The position numbers and the translations under genes were made by a program. Source: an uncultured Lachnoclostridium sp. (GTDB lineage: Bacteria; Bacillota; Clostridia; Lachnospirales; Lachnospiraceae). Taken from it: DNA of 64,000 bases. The stretch spans positions 62,001 to 126,000 of the forward strand of contig CAOJBY010000001.1 of assembly GCA_948330435.1 (NCBI GenBank), read 5' to 3'. Below, piece by piece: positions 46,133 to 54,529 of this stretch. Within the stretch, counting starts at the first letter, position 1. Every line of letters begins with the position of its first letter. The notes below the pieces were generated by a model that worked only from the letters and a program-made list of their open reading frames with translations, searched no databases and had not been told where the DNA came from.

Positions 46133-47458
46133 ATGAAGAAAATTAAGATTACAATAAAAATTATATGTTTTTGTTTATTATTTTTACTATGCGGAAAAGT
46201 ACTTGAATATTTGCTTATTGATGACTCGGAATCCTTTACCCGCCTTATGATACATGAATTATATAATCAGGATTCCAATATTGATGTATTGTTTGTTGGC
46301 TCCTCCCATTGTTATTGTTCTTTTAATCCGGAAATCATGGATACCGCTTTAGGAAAAAATACATTTAATGCAGGTTCTACGCTACAGGGCTTGGATGGTT
46401 CTTTAATAATGATTAAAGAAGCGGTTCAGGAAAATGACATTCAGCAGATCTATTTGGAACTTTATTATGACATCGCTTTTAAGGAGCCTTACAAAGAACG
46501 GTCTGAAATGACTACTGTATATATGTTATCTGATTTTCTGAATCCCTCTTTACGCAAAGTGGATTACCTTATTAATGCCAGTTCAAAGGAGCATTATGCA
46601 AATAGTTTTATTCTTGCCCGGAGAAACTGGGAAAAGCTTTTGGATCCGGGCTATATTACAGAACTATGGAAGAAGAAAGCCACCGAGGATTACAAATCCT
46701 ATGCATATACTTATGCCACAACCTATAACGAAATATATGTGGGAAAAGGTTACATGTCAACGCCTCTTAAGATGGAGAATGGCTCTTTCTTTTCAAATTA
46801 CAGTATTGACCCCCTTGACATTTCAGCCATATCCGAGGATTGGAAAAACTCTTTGCTGGAAATTATTAATTATTGCAAAGACAACGGAATCGAATTAACT
46901 CTTGTATCCGCCCCGGTATCTAATTTCCAGTTGACCGCCGTAGGAAATTATGATGCTTATATTGATTTTGTAAATGAATTTATAAGAGATACGGGCATTC
47001 AATACTATGATTTCAATTTATGCAAAGAAAACTATTTTCCAAACGACGGGACACTCTTTAGAGATATGGGACATCTGAATTATCCCGGAGCAGAATTATT
47101 CGATAATCTCTTTATGGATTTTTTTTCAGGAAAGATTTCTGAAGATGATTTATTCTATCATTCATACCAAGAAAAGCTTGAGCATCTCCAGGAAGATATT
47201 TTTGGAATCACATCATTGGAGGATCCAAAACAGCACTGTATTGCAATAGAGCCGGTGGCGAATGCTCCTGTGGAAGAAGTCACCTATAAGGTAACAAGAT
47301 ATTCTGAAGCCGGCGAGCCTGTTGATGTTATAGATGTCCTGGATCCTTTCCCGACTATCGTTTATCCTGCTGGTGAATCAGGAACTTTTGAAGTAATTAC
47401 CTATTTATCGGGAGTACAAAAAGGCAAGATAACTTTCTTTTATGGAAAAGGCGAATAG
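46133..47458 (+). CDS. SGNH/DltD-like partner of the MBOAT acyltransferase
   Basis: A 441-aa protein with one N-terminal membrane anchor (about 5-22) and an outside domain. The nucleophile region VLFVGSSHCYCSF (S57/S58) and the distal RDMGHLNYPGAELF with Asp and His are consistent with an SGNH/DltD-like acyl-transfer domain. The last 100 residues (from about 340) may be a separate beta-rich domain. Such proteins take the acyl group from the MBOAT partner and load it on the polymer. AT-rich like its neighbour; it ends at a shared terminator. Confidence 0.82.
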   Translation: MKKIKITIKIICFCLLFLLCGKVLEYLLIDDSESFTRLMIHELYNQDSNIDVLFVGSSHCYCSFNPEIMDTALGKNTFNAGSTLQGLDGSLIMIKEAVQENDIQQIYLELYYDIAFKEPYKERSEMTTVYMLSDFLNPSLRKVDYLINASSKEHYANSFILARRNWEKLLDPGYITELWKKKATEDYKSYAYTYATTYNEIYVGKGYMSTPLKMENGSFFSNYSIDPLDISAISEDWKNSLLEIINYCKDNGIELTLVSAPVSNFQLTAVGNYDAYIDFVNEFIRDTGIQYYDFNLCKENYFPNDGTLFRDMGHLNYPGAELFDNLFMDFFSGKISEDDLFYHSYQEKLEHLQEDIFGITSLEDPKQHCIAIEPVANAPVEEVTYKVTRYSEAGEPVDVIDVLDPFPTIVYPAGESGTFEVITYLSGVQKGKITFFYGKGE

Positions 47459-47472
47459 CTTCCATACCATAC

Positions 47473-47506
47473 AAAAATCCGCAGGCCATTAGCACTGCGG
47501 ATTTTT
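47473..47506. terminator. Bidirectional terminator between the MBOAT pair and larC
   Basis: A 12-bp stem aaaaatccgcag/ctgcggattttt (47473-47484 with 47495-47506) with U runs on both strands. It lies between convergent genes. Confidence 0.88.
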
Positions 47507-47570
47507 CTATCCTTATACTCCAATTTTTTATGTTCTATTTTTGCCCAAAAAGCATTCTTCCGTTCACATC

Positions 47571-48758
47571 CTAATCCATTATTTGTTCTTTCACCATTTG
47601 ATACGCATCCCCATAGGCCATCCCCTGCTCTTTCGCAAGCTTCTTCACACTCTCATACTCCGGATAGTGCATTTCTTTTCCCTCAAGCAAGCATACCTTT
47701 ACCTTTGCCTGCCCATAAGGTGTGGTCACTTCCTCTATCCGGCGCTCCAAGACCTCCCGTTCCACAGGAAAGCGGCGCACTCCAATAGTAGTTGTCTCCC
47801 GAAATAAAATAGCATTCATCTTTTCAATCTGCTCCTCATTACAGAGTACGGATATCTGATAAGCCGGCCGGTTCTTTTTCATATAAATGGGAACAAAAAA
47901 CGCATCTCTGGCCCCAGCTTCCAAAAGACATTCCAGACAATAGCCCATAACCTCTCCGGAGCAGTCGTCAATATTGCTTTCCAGCATCCAAAGCCTTTCT
48001 TCCGGTTGCCGCTCTTCTTTAATAAGCATGGCTCTCAATACATTGGCTTTTGGAAATTCCTTTTTTCCGGCCCCCAAGCCAACTTTTTCGATCTTAAATT
48101 TCTCCGGCTTCTTTCCCTCTGACAGTGCCGCAATCGCCGCTCCCGTCGGCGTCACCATCTCGCCCTGCTGCTCCGTCTGCCTAAGGGTAAGCCCATGGCT
48201 GGCTGCTATCTGCAACACCGCCGGAACAGGAACCGGCAGTATTCCATGCTGGCAGCGTACATGTCCCTGCCCTTCCCAAATATGCGAAGTAACAACCTTG
48301 TCTATGTTAAGCTCCTCCATACAAGCCGCAGTAGACACAATATCCACAATAGAGTCCACGGCCCCCACCTCATGAAAATGAACTTCATCTGCCGGACGGC
48401 CGTGAACCTTTCCTTCCGCTTCCGCCACAATCCGGAACATCTGCTTTGACAACTCCAGCACTCTTGGCTTTAAGCCCGCCCCATCCAACATCTGTTCAAT
48501 ATCTCTCCAGGTCCGATGTACATGTGCATGATGCACATGAGCCCCTTTCTCTTCTTCCAAAATCACGTCAAAATCACAGGCATCCAGCCCGGATTTCTGT
48601 ACTCTTCCAATCCGTATCTCATAGCCGTCCAGGGGTAATTGTGCCAGCGTATGCCGCAAATTTTCCTCCGTAGCCCCCAGATCAATCAGTGCTGCCACCG
48701 TCATATCTCCGCTGATTCCCGAACGGCATTCCAGATACAAAGTTTTCTTTTCTTCCAT
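47571..48758 (-). CDS. larC: Nickel insertase LarC for the nickel-pincer cofactor
   Basis: A 395-aa protein that inserts nickel into pyridinium-3,5-bisthiocarboxylic acid mononucleotide using CTP. The N-terminal ECRSGISGDMTVAALIDLG, the His-rich VHHAHVHRTW (about 78-87) with later VHFHEVGAVDSIVD, and the C-terminal TTPYGQAKVKVCLLEGKE match the family. It is encoded here as one frame, not the split larC1/larC2 of Lactiplantibacillus. The ATG at 48758 follows GGAGG. It is the last gene of the locus. Confidence 0.94.
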   Translation of the reverse strand: MEEKKTLYLECRSGISGDMTVAALIDLGATEENLRHTLAQLPLDGYEIRIGRVQKSGLDACDFDVILEEEKGAHVHHAHVHRTWRDIEQMLDGAGLKPRVLELSKQMFRIVAEAEGKVHGRPADEVHFHEVGAVDSIVDIVSTAACMEELNIDKVVTSHIWEGQGHVRCQHGILPVPVPAVLQIAASHGLTLRQTEQQGEMVTPTGAAIAALSEGKKPEKFKIEKVGLGAGKKEFPKANVLRAMLIKEERQPEERLWMLESNIDDCSGEVMGYCLECLLEAGARDAFFVPIYMKKNRPAYQISVLCNEEQIEKMNAILFRETTTIGVRRFPVEREVLERRIEEVTTPYGQAKVKVCLLEGKEMHYPEYESVKKLAKEQGMAYGDAYQMVKEQIMD

Positions 48759-48819
48759 ATAATTCCTCCGTCTTAGCTTCATAATCATTGCAGGATACAC
48801 CTTTATCTTTTAATGGCTG

Positions 48820-49578
48820 CTATCCGTTCCTCAAGCCTCCAACTGCCAGGCGGTTAATCTGTGTCGCTACATAAGCCGCTCCATAGCCGTTGTCTATATT
48901 TGCCACCGTAATCCCATTGGCACAGGAATTCAGCATAGTCAGCAGTGCCGAAAGGCCATGGAAGCTCGCACCGTAACCCACGGAAGTAGGCACCGCAATC
49001 ACCGGCACCTCCACAAGCCCGGCAACCACACCAGCCAATGCCCCCTCCATACCCGCAACCGCAATCACACAGTTTGCACTTTCAAAGACATCCATATTGG
49101 AGAGAAGACGGTGAATCCCTGCCACTCCCACATCAAAAAGCCTTACCACCTGTGTACCAAAAAACTCTGCTGTCTGTGCCGCTTCTTCTGCCACCGGCAC
49201 ATCCGCCGTTCCTCCTGTACATACAATAATTTTTCCGATTTTTTCTTTTTCCCTTTTTTCCACCTTAAGTATCTTGGAGATGGAATCAAAAACCGCCTCC
49301 GGCACCGCTTCCCGTACCGCTTCATACTGTTCCCGGCTGGCTCTGGTTCCCAGAACATCTATCCCTTCCCCTGTCAGGGTTTGATAAATTCTAACCAGAT
49401 GCTCTGTTGCCTTGCCGCTGCAATAAATAACCTCCTCAAAGCCTTGCCGGATCTTTCTATGATGATCAAGCTTTGCAAAGCCCAGGTCTTCATAGGGAAG
49501 ATTCTTTAATTGTTTTTCTGCTGCTTCTATAGTGACGCTTCCTTCCTTTACCTGCTGCAGTAATACCGTCACATTCAT
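48820..49578 (-). CDS. larB: LarB, carboxylase/hydrolase of nickel-pincer cofactor synthesis
   Basis: A 252-aa enzyme that carboxylates and hydrolyses nicotinic acid adenine dinucleotide to start cofactor synthesis. The N-terminal lead sequence YEDLGFAKLDHHRKIRQGF and a PurE-like C-terminal half with VCTGGTADVPVAEEAA, IAVAGMEGALAGVVAGL and PTSVGYGASFHG are typical. It lies between larE and larC. Confidence 0.95.
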   Translation of the reverse strand: MNVTVLLQQVKEGSVTIEAAEKQLKNLPYEDLGFAKLDHHRKIRQGFEEVIYCSGKATEHLVRIYQTLTGEGIDVLGTRASREQYEAVREAVPEAVFDSISKILKVEKREKEKIGKIIVCTGGTADVPVAEEAAQTAEFFGTQVVRLFDVGVAGIHRLLSNMDVFESANCVIAVAGMEGALAGVVAGLVEVPVIAVPTSVGYGASFHGLSALLTMLNSCANGITVANIDNGYGAAYVATQINRLAVGGLRNG

Positions 49579-49618
49579 ATATATTCCGCCTCCGATTCTC
49601 TTTCAGTTTTATTTTAAG

Positions 49619-49650
49619 CACACACCATATGCAATCGCTTATGGTGTGTG
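49619..49650 (-). terminator. Intra-operon hairpin between larE and larB
   Basis: An 11-bp stem cacacaccata/tatggtgtgtg. The U-tract is weak (CTTAAAATAA on the minus strand), so it may only partly reduce larB-larC expression. Confidence 0.6.
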
Positions 49651-49661
49651 TACAAATCTGC

Positions 49662-50477
49662 TCAGTCGATTTCCAATGCTTCATTCATGCTTCCCATTCG
49701 ATATCCGCAAAGGTCCAGTGTCACATAAGTAAATCCCAAAGCCTGAAGCTTCCTGAATATCTCCTGGCGTTTTGCTTTTCCTGCTGCCTGTTCAAAGTCC
49801 TCTCCTGTCAGTTCAAGTCTTGCCAAATTCCCGTGAGCTCTTACCCGAAGCTGCCCGAAGCCCTGATCTCTTAAGTAGTCCTCCGCCTGCTCTACCATGG
49901 ATAGTTTTTTCTCCGTAATGGCTTCTCCATAAGCAAAACGTGATGCCAGGCAGGCCGCCGACTGCTTGTTCCATGTAGGCAGTCCCCATTCTTTGGAAAG
50001 CTGCCGTATCTCCTTTTTCGTAAGCCCCGATTCTTTTAAAGGGCTTAATATCCCCTGCTCACATATGGCCTTTGCACCAGGCCGATAATCCTTGGCGTCA
50101 TCCACATTGGAGCCTTCTATGATATGCCTGAGCCCTTCTACCTTTGCAATTGTCCTCATCTGTTTTAAAATTGCAGTTTTGCAGTGATAACACCGATCCG
50201 GCGGATTCTTTGCAAAGCCATCCACCTCAAAAGCAGGAAAATCAAACTCTATATGGCGAATTCCTTCTGCTTTTGCCAGCTCTCTTGCTTCTCTAAGCTC
50301 TCTTTCCGGAAAGGCACAGGATCGGGCCGTTACTGCAATCGCCTGTTTTCCCAGCGTCCGATGGGCAGCGGTCATTAGGAATGCGGAATCCACCCCGCCG
50401 GAAAAGGCAACGGCAGCACTTCCCAGATCCTTCAAATATTGTTCCAGCAAATGCAGCTTTGTATGTAAGATATCCAT
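49662..50477 (-). CDS. larE: LarE sulfur transferase of nickel-pincer cofactor synthesis
   Basis: A 271-aa PP-loop ATP pyrophosphatase family protein that thiolates the cofactor precursor. The PP-loop AVAFSGGVDSAFLM is near residue 25. Cysteines are visible in DRCYHCK and SAACLASRFAYGE; the latter region contains the sulfur-donor Cys in known LarE proteins. The ATG at 50477 is 14 bases from the nearest GGAG, a long spacing, so translation may be weak. An upstream in-frame start adds 22 unusual residues. Confidence 0.93.
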   Translation of the reverse strand: MDILHTKLHLLEQYLKDLGSAAVAFSGGVDSAFLMTAAHRTLGKQAIAVTARSCAFPERELREARELAKAEGIRHIEFDFPAFEVDGFAKNPPDRCYHCKTAILKQMRTIAKVEGLRHIIEGSNVDDAKDYRPGAKAICEQGILSPLKESGLTKKEIRQLSKEWGLPTWNKQSAACLASRFAYGEAITEKKLSMVEQAEDYLRDQGFGQLRVRAHGNLARLELTGEDFEQAAGKAKRQEIFRKLQALGFTYVTLDLCGYRMGSMNEALEID

Positions 50478-50558
50478 GAAACAAGCCCAATCTCCTTTTC
50501 TGACATTTAACCAAATTCTAGCATGTGCATTATAAAACCGCAAGCAGAATCAAACAGA

Positions 50559-51341
50559 TTATCGAAAGCCATACATGTTATACCCGCAAATAGCCATAAT
50601 CAGAACCATCAAGCCTTCAAACAGGTAATTTACATGCTTTACCTGAATTTTTCTATTAATTTTGCTACCAGCTTTTCCTCCTAAAATTCCTCCAATTACC
50701 ATAAGAATCAAAAATAATACCTCAATTTTTGGTATATTCCCTGACAAAATCGTCTGTGTCAGGCTAAAAATTTGGGAAACAAGGATTACAAATAAAGAAT
50801 TAATAGCCGCTTCTTTCGTATCCATAGAAAAGAAATAACTCAAAACCATCAGGTTAATAGGACCTCCCCCAATCCCCAGAAAAGCCGAGAAAAATCCCAA
50901 TAAAATTCCCACGCCAACACAGACAACGGCATTTTTAAGTTTTAAAGTATGTATTTTGCTTTTTTTTAACGTATATAGAAAAGTGATGAAGGTGATCGCC
51001 AAAAGCATTGCCGCCTGAACAAATCCCACCGTATTCTCTGAAGCAACCATATTTTTGATAGCTTGAAAAAGTGTCTTTCCTGCCAATCCTCCAACTGCCG
51101 CTCCAATCGCAAGGGGTAAAGTAACCACAAATTTCACATGCACCGTCCTGTTTCGCATAGAGCTTCCCACCGAAACTGCTGACATAGCGAAAACAGTACA
51201 CCCTGAAAGAAAGCTAATAGCTGAAACACTCATAATTCCTGCGGCGTCCAAAAGCGGCTTTATAATAACGCCTCCGCCGATTCCGCAGATTGCTCCGACA
51301 ACAGATGCCAGAAAGCTGACCAAAAAAAATATAAAATACAT
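50559..51341 (-). CDS. TauE/SafE (TSUP) family permease
   Basis: A 260-aa membrane protein of about eight helices. It holds the repeated family motif GAICGIGGGVIIKPLL near the start and GFFSAFLGIGGGPINLMVL in the second half. TSUP members move sulfite, sulfonates, sulfoacetate or other small anions. Here it lies between larE and the LarA-like gene, so an organic acid or sulfur anion of the same pathway is a reasonable guess. The exact substrate and direction are unknown. Confidence 0.88.
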   Translation of the reverse strand: MYFIFFLVSFLASVVGAICGIGGGVIIKPLLDAAGIMSVSAISFLSGCTVFAMSAVSVGSSMRNRTVHVKFVVTLPLAIGAAVGGLAGKTLFQAIKNMVASENTVGFVQAAMLLAITFITFLYTLKKSKIHTLKLKNAVVCVGVGILLGFFSAFLGIGGGPINLMVLSYFFSMDTKEAAINSLFVILVSQIFSLTQTILSGNIPKIEVLFLILMVIGGILGGKAGSKINRKIQVKHVNYLFEGLMVLIMAICGYNMYGFR

Positions 51342-51393
51342 TCTATTTTTCCCCTAACATAAGCCTTTCCACGATTTTTATGACTGGAACAAG

Positions 51394-51434
51394 TTCGGCA
51401 CCACAGTCAGCAGATACGCTGCTGTGGTGCCGAA
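51394..51434. repeat. Strong inverted repeat between LarA-like and TauE genes
   Basis: A 13-bp perfect stem ttcggcaccacag/ctgtggtgccgaa with an inner cagc/gctg extension. No U-run follows on the minus strand. It may protect the upstream mRNA or bind a protein rather than terminate. Confidence 0.7.
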
Positions 51435-51446
51435 GCTGTCTGCCGC

Positions 51447-52901
51447 TTATACTCCCGACAAATCATCATCTTTCATGCACAGATGAACGGCACTTAGCTT
51501 AAAGGTTTTCGGCAAAGCAAGAATATTGGGATTGTCTCCCACATATTTTTTCTTTGCGTCCTCCAATGCCTCTTCAAAGGTTGCCCGTGTCTTAAGTCCC
51601 ATACCTCTTGCAATCCCCGGCTCCTGAGCACCTACAATGTAAATTGCACTTGTGTCCATTTCCGCAATATGGCCGCAGGACATCATCGAGAATCCGTGGA
51701 ACGGATGAAATGCGTTTGCAAACCGATATTTCCGGATGTATTCCTCATTTGTGGCAAAGTATTCCCCATAGCGGTTCATATCAGGCAGCACATTCATATA
51801 ATCATGCTGGAACATCTCATACAGCTCCCGCAGGTACGGCCATCTCTCATCATGAAAATATCCGTTGCAGATAGAAGAACAAATAATTACACAGTGGTCA
51901 CTCATAACCCTTTTATGACGAATCACCTGGGCAGACAATGCCTGCATCAGCTGAATGGGATTCGTTCCCATTCCGTCGCCATAGTGGAAATTCTGGGGCA
52001 TGCCAAATACCATCACATCATATTTCTTTTCCGCAAAAGGCACGTAGGTACGCTTATTTGCCATAGCCCAGGATTTTGGCTGCATAACGGCGGCATAGCC
52101 CGAATTAACCTCAATCTGCCGGGAATAAGTATCCAATACGGCGTCACAGCAGAAGAAAGGATGACCCATCTTTTCTTCCATCAGCATACCAATCTCATCA
52201 AATTTTGTACGCATTAAGCTGTGTCCGGAAACGGGGGTAAAGTCAGCACGATGCATTACATCCGGCACATGATGGCTTGCAATAGAACGCCAATGAGTAA
52301 TACCTGTCGCACAATGCTTGTAGCCTCCCGAATATCCGCCATAAGGATTTCCCTGAGTATGGCCAATCAGAATGGGGATATCACAATCAAATACATACTT
52401 ATTCATCAATACCCGATCCCCACGCTTTGTACATCCCAAGTCCACCAAATGCTCATAATCCTCAGAATCATGACTCGTAATCTGATGGGACCAATAGAAT
52501 TCATTAAAAAGCTCTTCTCCTAAAATCTGCTTTGCCTCTTTTACGGTTGTCCTTGGATGAAGTCCATTGGAAAATAATAAGAGAATATCCTTCTTTTCCA
52601 CGCCCGCTTCATATAATTCATCTACAATCAAACGTATCGCCGTCTTCCGGTGGGATGTAGGCTGGCAGCCGCCCTTCACAATATCCGGAATAATAATCAC
52701 TGCCGTGCTGCCTTTATGTGCCAGTTCCGCCAAGGGCTTCATGCCCATCGGATTACGGAGAGATTCTCTTGTTTTCTCCACGATCTGATCCTCCGGAATA
52801 TATGGCGGATCCAAAACGGTCTCTCCCGGAATAAATACATCCGTGGTATCCGGCAGTTCTGCGGACATCATGCCATTTCCATATTCAAAATCAAGTTTCA
52901 T
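51447..52901 (-). CDS. LarA-like nickel-pincer-dependent racemase/epimerase
   Basis: A 484-aa DUF2088-type protein. By alignment from memory to lactate racemase LarA (H108, H174, K184, H200), I place H115 (NGLHPRTT), H181 (GHTQG), K195 (GGYKHCATGI, the cofactor lysine) and H211 (IASHHVPD). The 115-181 and 195-211 spacings equal those in LarA, while 181-195 is four residues longer. It is about 60 residues longer than LarA, so it is a distinct subgroup, probably acting on another alpha-hydroxyacid or sugar acid. The TIM-like gene abuts it directly upstream. All cofactor genes follow in the same cluster. Confidence 0.88.
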   Translation of the reverse strand: MKLDFEYGNGMMSAELPDTTDVFIPGETVLDPPYIPEDQIVEKTRESLRNPMGMKPLAELAHKGSTAVIIIPDIVKGGCQPTSHRKTAIRLIVDELYEAGVEKKDILLLFSNGLHPRTTVKEAKQILGEELFNEFYWSHQITSHDSEDYEHLVDLGCTKRGDRVLMNKYVFDCDIPILIGHTQGNPYGGYSGGYKHCATGITHWRSIASHHVPDVMHRADFTPVSGHSLMRTKFDEIGMLMEEKMGHPFFCCDAVLDTYSRQIEVNSGYAAVMQPKSWAMANKRTYVPFAEKKYDVMVFGMPQNFHYGDGMGTNPIQLMQALSAQVIRHKRVMSDHCVIICSSICNGYFHDERWPYLRELYEMFQHDYMNVLPDMNRYGEYFATNEEYIRKYRFANAFHPFHGFSMMSCGHIAEMDTSAIYIVGAQEPGIARGMGLKTRATFEEALEDAKKKYVGDNPNILALPKTFKLSAVHLCMKDDDLSGV

Positions 52902-53741
52902 CTATACATCTCCTTCCAAATATTTTTGCACAATATTTTTAAACCCTTCCGGATAAAATCCAAAATCCCCATCAAATTTGGTAAGACCAATCAATCCTCC
53001 ATCTATCGCCGTGATCGATGCCAGCATATCTGCATTAGCTTCCTTTAATCCACCTCCATAAATCACCGGACATCCATTCGTTTTTTCTTTTATAAAAGAA
53101 GCGCTTTTTGTTATATATTCCCGGTCTGGTACTGGTTTTCCGGGCCCAATGGACCAAAGCGGTTCATAAGCAACAGCGACCCGGGAAGTATCCGCACCTT
53201 CTAATCCTATTACAAGCTGCTCTTCCAAGATTTTCTGCCACCTATCCCGTTCTTCTTCTTTCTCTCCCACACAGTATAAAACTTTCAATCCAGCTTCCAA
53301 TGCACATGCTATTTCTCGATTTAAAATCCGATTTACAGCCGCCGTATTTGTAACCCCGGCCTCTTCCAGTATTCCATTTTTATCCATACGCTCTTCGCAA
53401 TGTCCTATAAGCACATAACCACATCCCAGTGCTTTTAAGGATTTTCCCGTTTTATTAGTGGTAAATGCACCGAAATTCCCACCTGCTGAGGTATCTTCAC
53501 GGTATACGCCCTGAGCTCCCACATACCACTTGCTGCCCGGAATCTTCTTTTCCAAAACGGGGATTAAATGACACTCTGGAAAAAATACTGCCATTTCTGC
53601 TTTGTCTTCAAACTCTATCATGGTTTCCTGAATATGTTCCGTAATATAACTCCCCCATGTTTCCATAGAGGCCAGTCCGTTAATTCCATCATATTCTCTG
53701 GGAATATCAAATCGTTTTAAGTTCACAAATATATATCGCAT
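52902..53741 (-). CDS. Divergent triosephosphate-isomerase-family enzyme
   Basis: A 279-aa TIM-barrel protein. The TPI catalytic residues are kept: K9 (VNLKRF in place of NWKMN), H114 (IGHCEERMD in place of GHSERR) and E193 (AYEPLWSIGPGKP). The phosphate-gripping loops differ: YGGGL replaces YGGSV, and the last loop reads GGLIGLTKFDG instead of a GGA-type sequence. It is therefore probably an isomerase of a non-triose substrate, as in TPI relatives for erythrulose phosphates. It stops directly before the LarA-like start, so the two are likely translationally coupled. Confidence 0.85.
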   Translation of the reverse strand: MRYIFVNLKRFDIPREYDGINGLASMETWGSYITEHIQETMIEFEDKAEMAVFFPECHLIPVLEKKIPGSKWYVGAQGVYREDTSAGGNFGAFTTNKTGKSLKALGCGYVLIGHCEERMDKNGILEEAGVTNTAAVNRILNREIACALEAGLKVLYCVGEKEEERDRWQKILEEQLVIGLEGADTSRVAVAYEPLWSIGPGKPVPDREYITKSASFIKEKTNGCPVIYGGGLKEANADMLASITAIDGGLIGLTKFDGDFGFYPEGFKNIVQKYLEGDV

Positions 53742-53767
53742 ATGTTATGCCTCCTCCGGTTTTGCTT

Positions 53768-54514
53768 TTACCACCATTTGATCATGTCCGTAATTTCTTT
53801 TCGAATTTCTACAAACTTAGAGTCACTTACATTTCTAGGCCTTTCCAAATCCACTTTGATTCCTGCTTTAATTTTCGCAGGTTTGTTGGACAGAATCAGC
53901 ACTCTCTCCGCCAGATATACGGCCTCTTCCAGGTTGTGTGTAATAAACAACACGGTACTGTTTGTGGCTTTCCAAAGCTTAATAACCTCATCCTCCAGAA
54001 AATATCTCATTTTAATATCCATCTGTCCATATGGCTCATCCATCAAAAGCAAGTCAGGATTCATGGCAAAAGCTCTTCCGATTACGACTCTCTGCTCCAT
54101 ACTTACGGACATTTCATGTGGATAAGCATCTCTAAATTTTTCCAGGCCAAGGAGGCCAATGATTTTCTCTGTCTGCTGTTTAATCTCTTCAGGAGAGCGT
54201 TTCTTAATTTTTAAACCATACTCAATATTTTCACGTGCCGTCAGCCAGGGAAATGCAGATGGTTCCTGGAACACAAAGGAGATATTATGCTTTTGTGGAT
54301 CTGCAGATTCTCCATCAATCAAAATTTCTCCCGAAGTGGGCTCAATCAGTTTGGTCAACAGATTTAAAAATGTTGTCTTTCCGCATCCCGTGGGTCCTAC
54401 GATACAAAGGAACTCTCCTTTTTTAATGTCAAAAGAAATATCTTCCAAAACCTTTAAATCCCCAAAGCACTTTGTTAGATTTTTTACTTGAACTTTTACC
54501 TGATTATCTTCCAT
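53768..54514 (-). CDS. NitT/TauT-type ABC importer ATPase (degenerate signature)
   Basis: A 248-aa ATPase. Walker A is normal (GPTGCGKTT, 40-48), the Q-loop is FVFQEPSAFPW, Walker B is LLLMDEP and the switch His is H193 (ITHNLEEA). The signature, normally LSGGQ, reads MSVSME (135-140). The D-loop region YGQMD also differs from the usual FGALD. It is paired with the neighbouring ATPase, which shows the opposite defect. Confidence 0.92.
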   Translation of the reverse strand: MEDNQVKVQVKNLTKCFGDLKVLEDISFDIKKGEFLCIVGPTGCGKTTFLNLLTKLIEPTSGEILIDGESADPQKHNISFVFQEPSAFPWLTARENIEYGLKIKKRSPEEIKQQTEKIIGLLGLEKFRDAYPHEMSVSMEQRVVIGRAFAMNPDLLLMDEPYGQMDIKMRYFLEDEVIKLWKATNSTVLFITHNLEEAVYLAERVLILSNKPAKIKAGIKVDLERPRNVSDSKFVEIRKEITDMIKWW

Positions 54515-54529
54515 AATTTCCTCCTCTAT

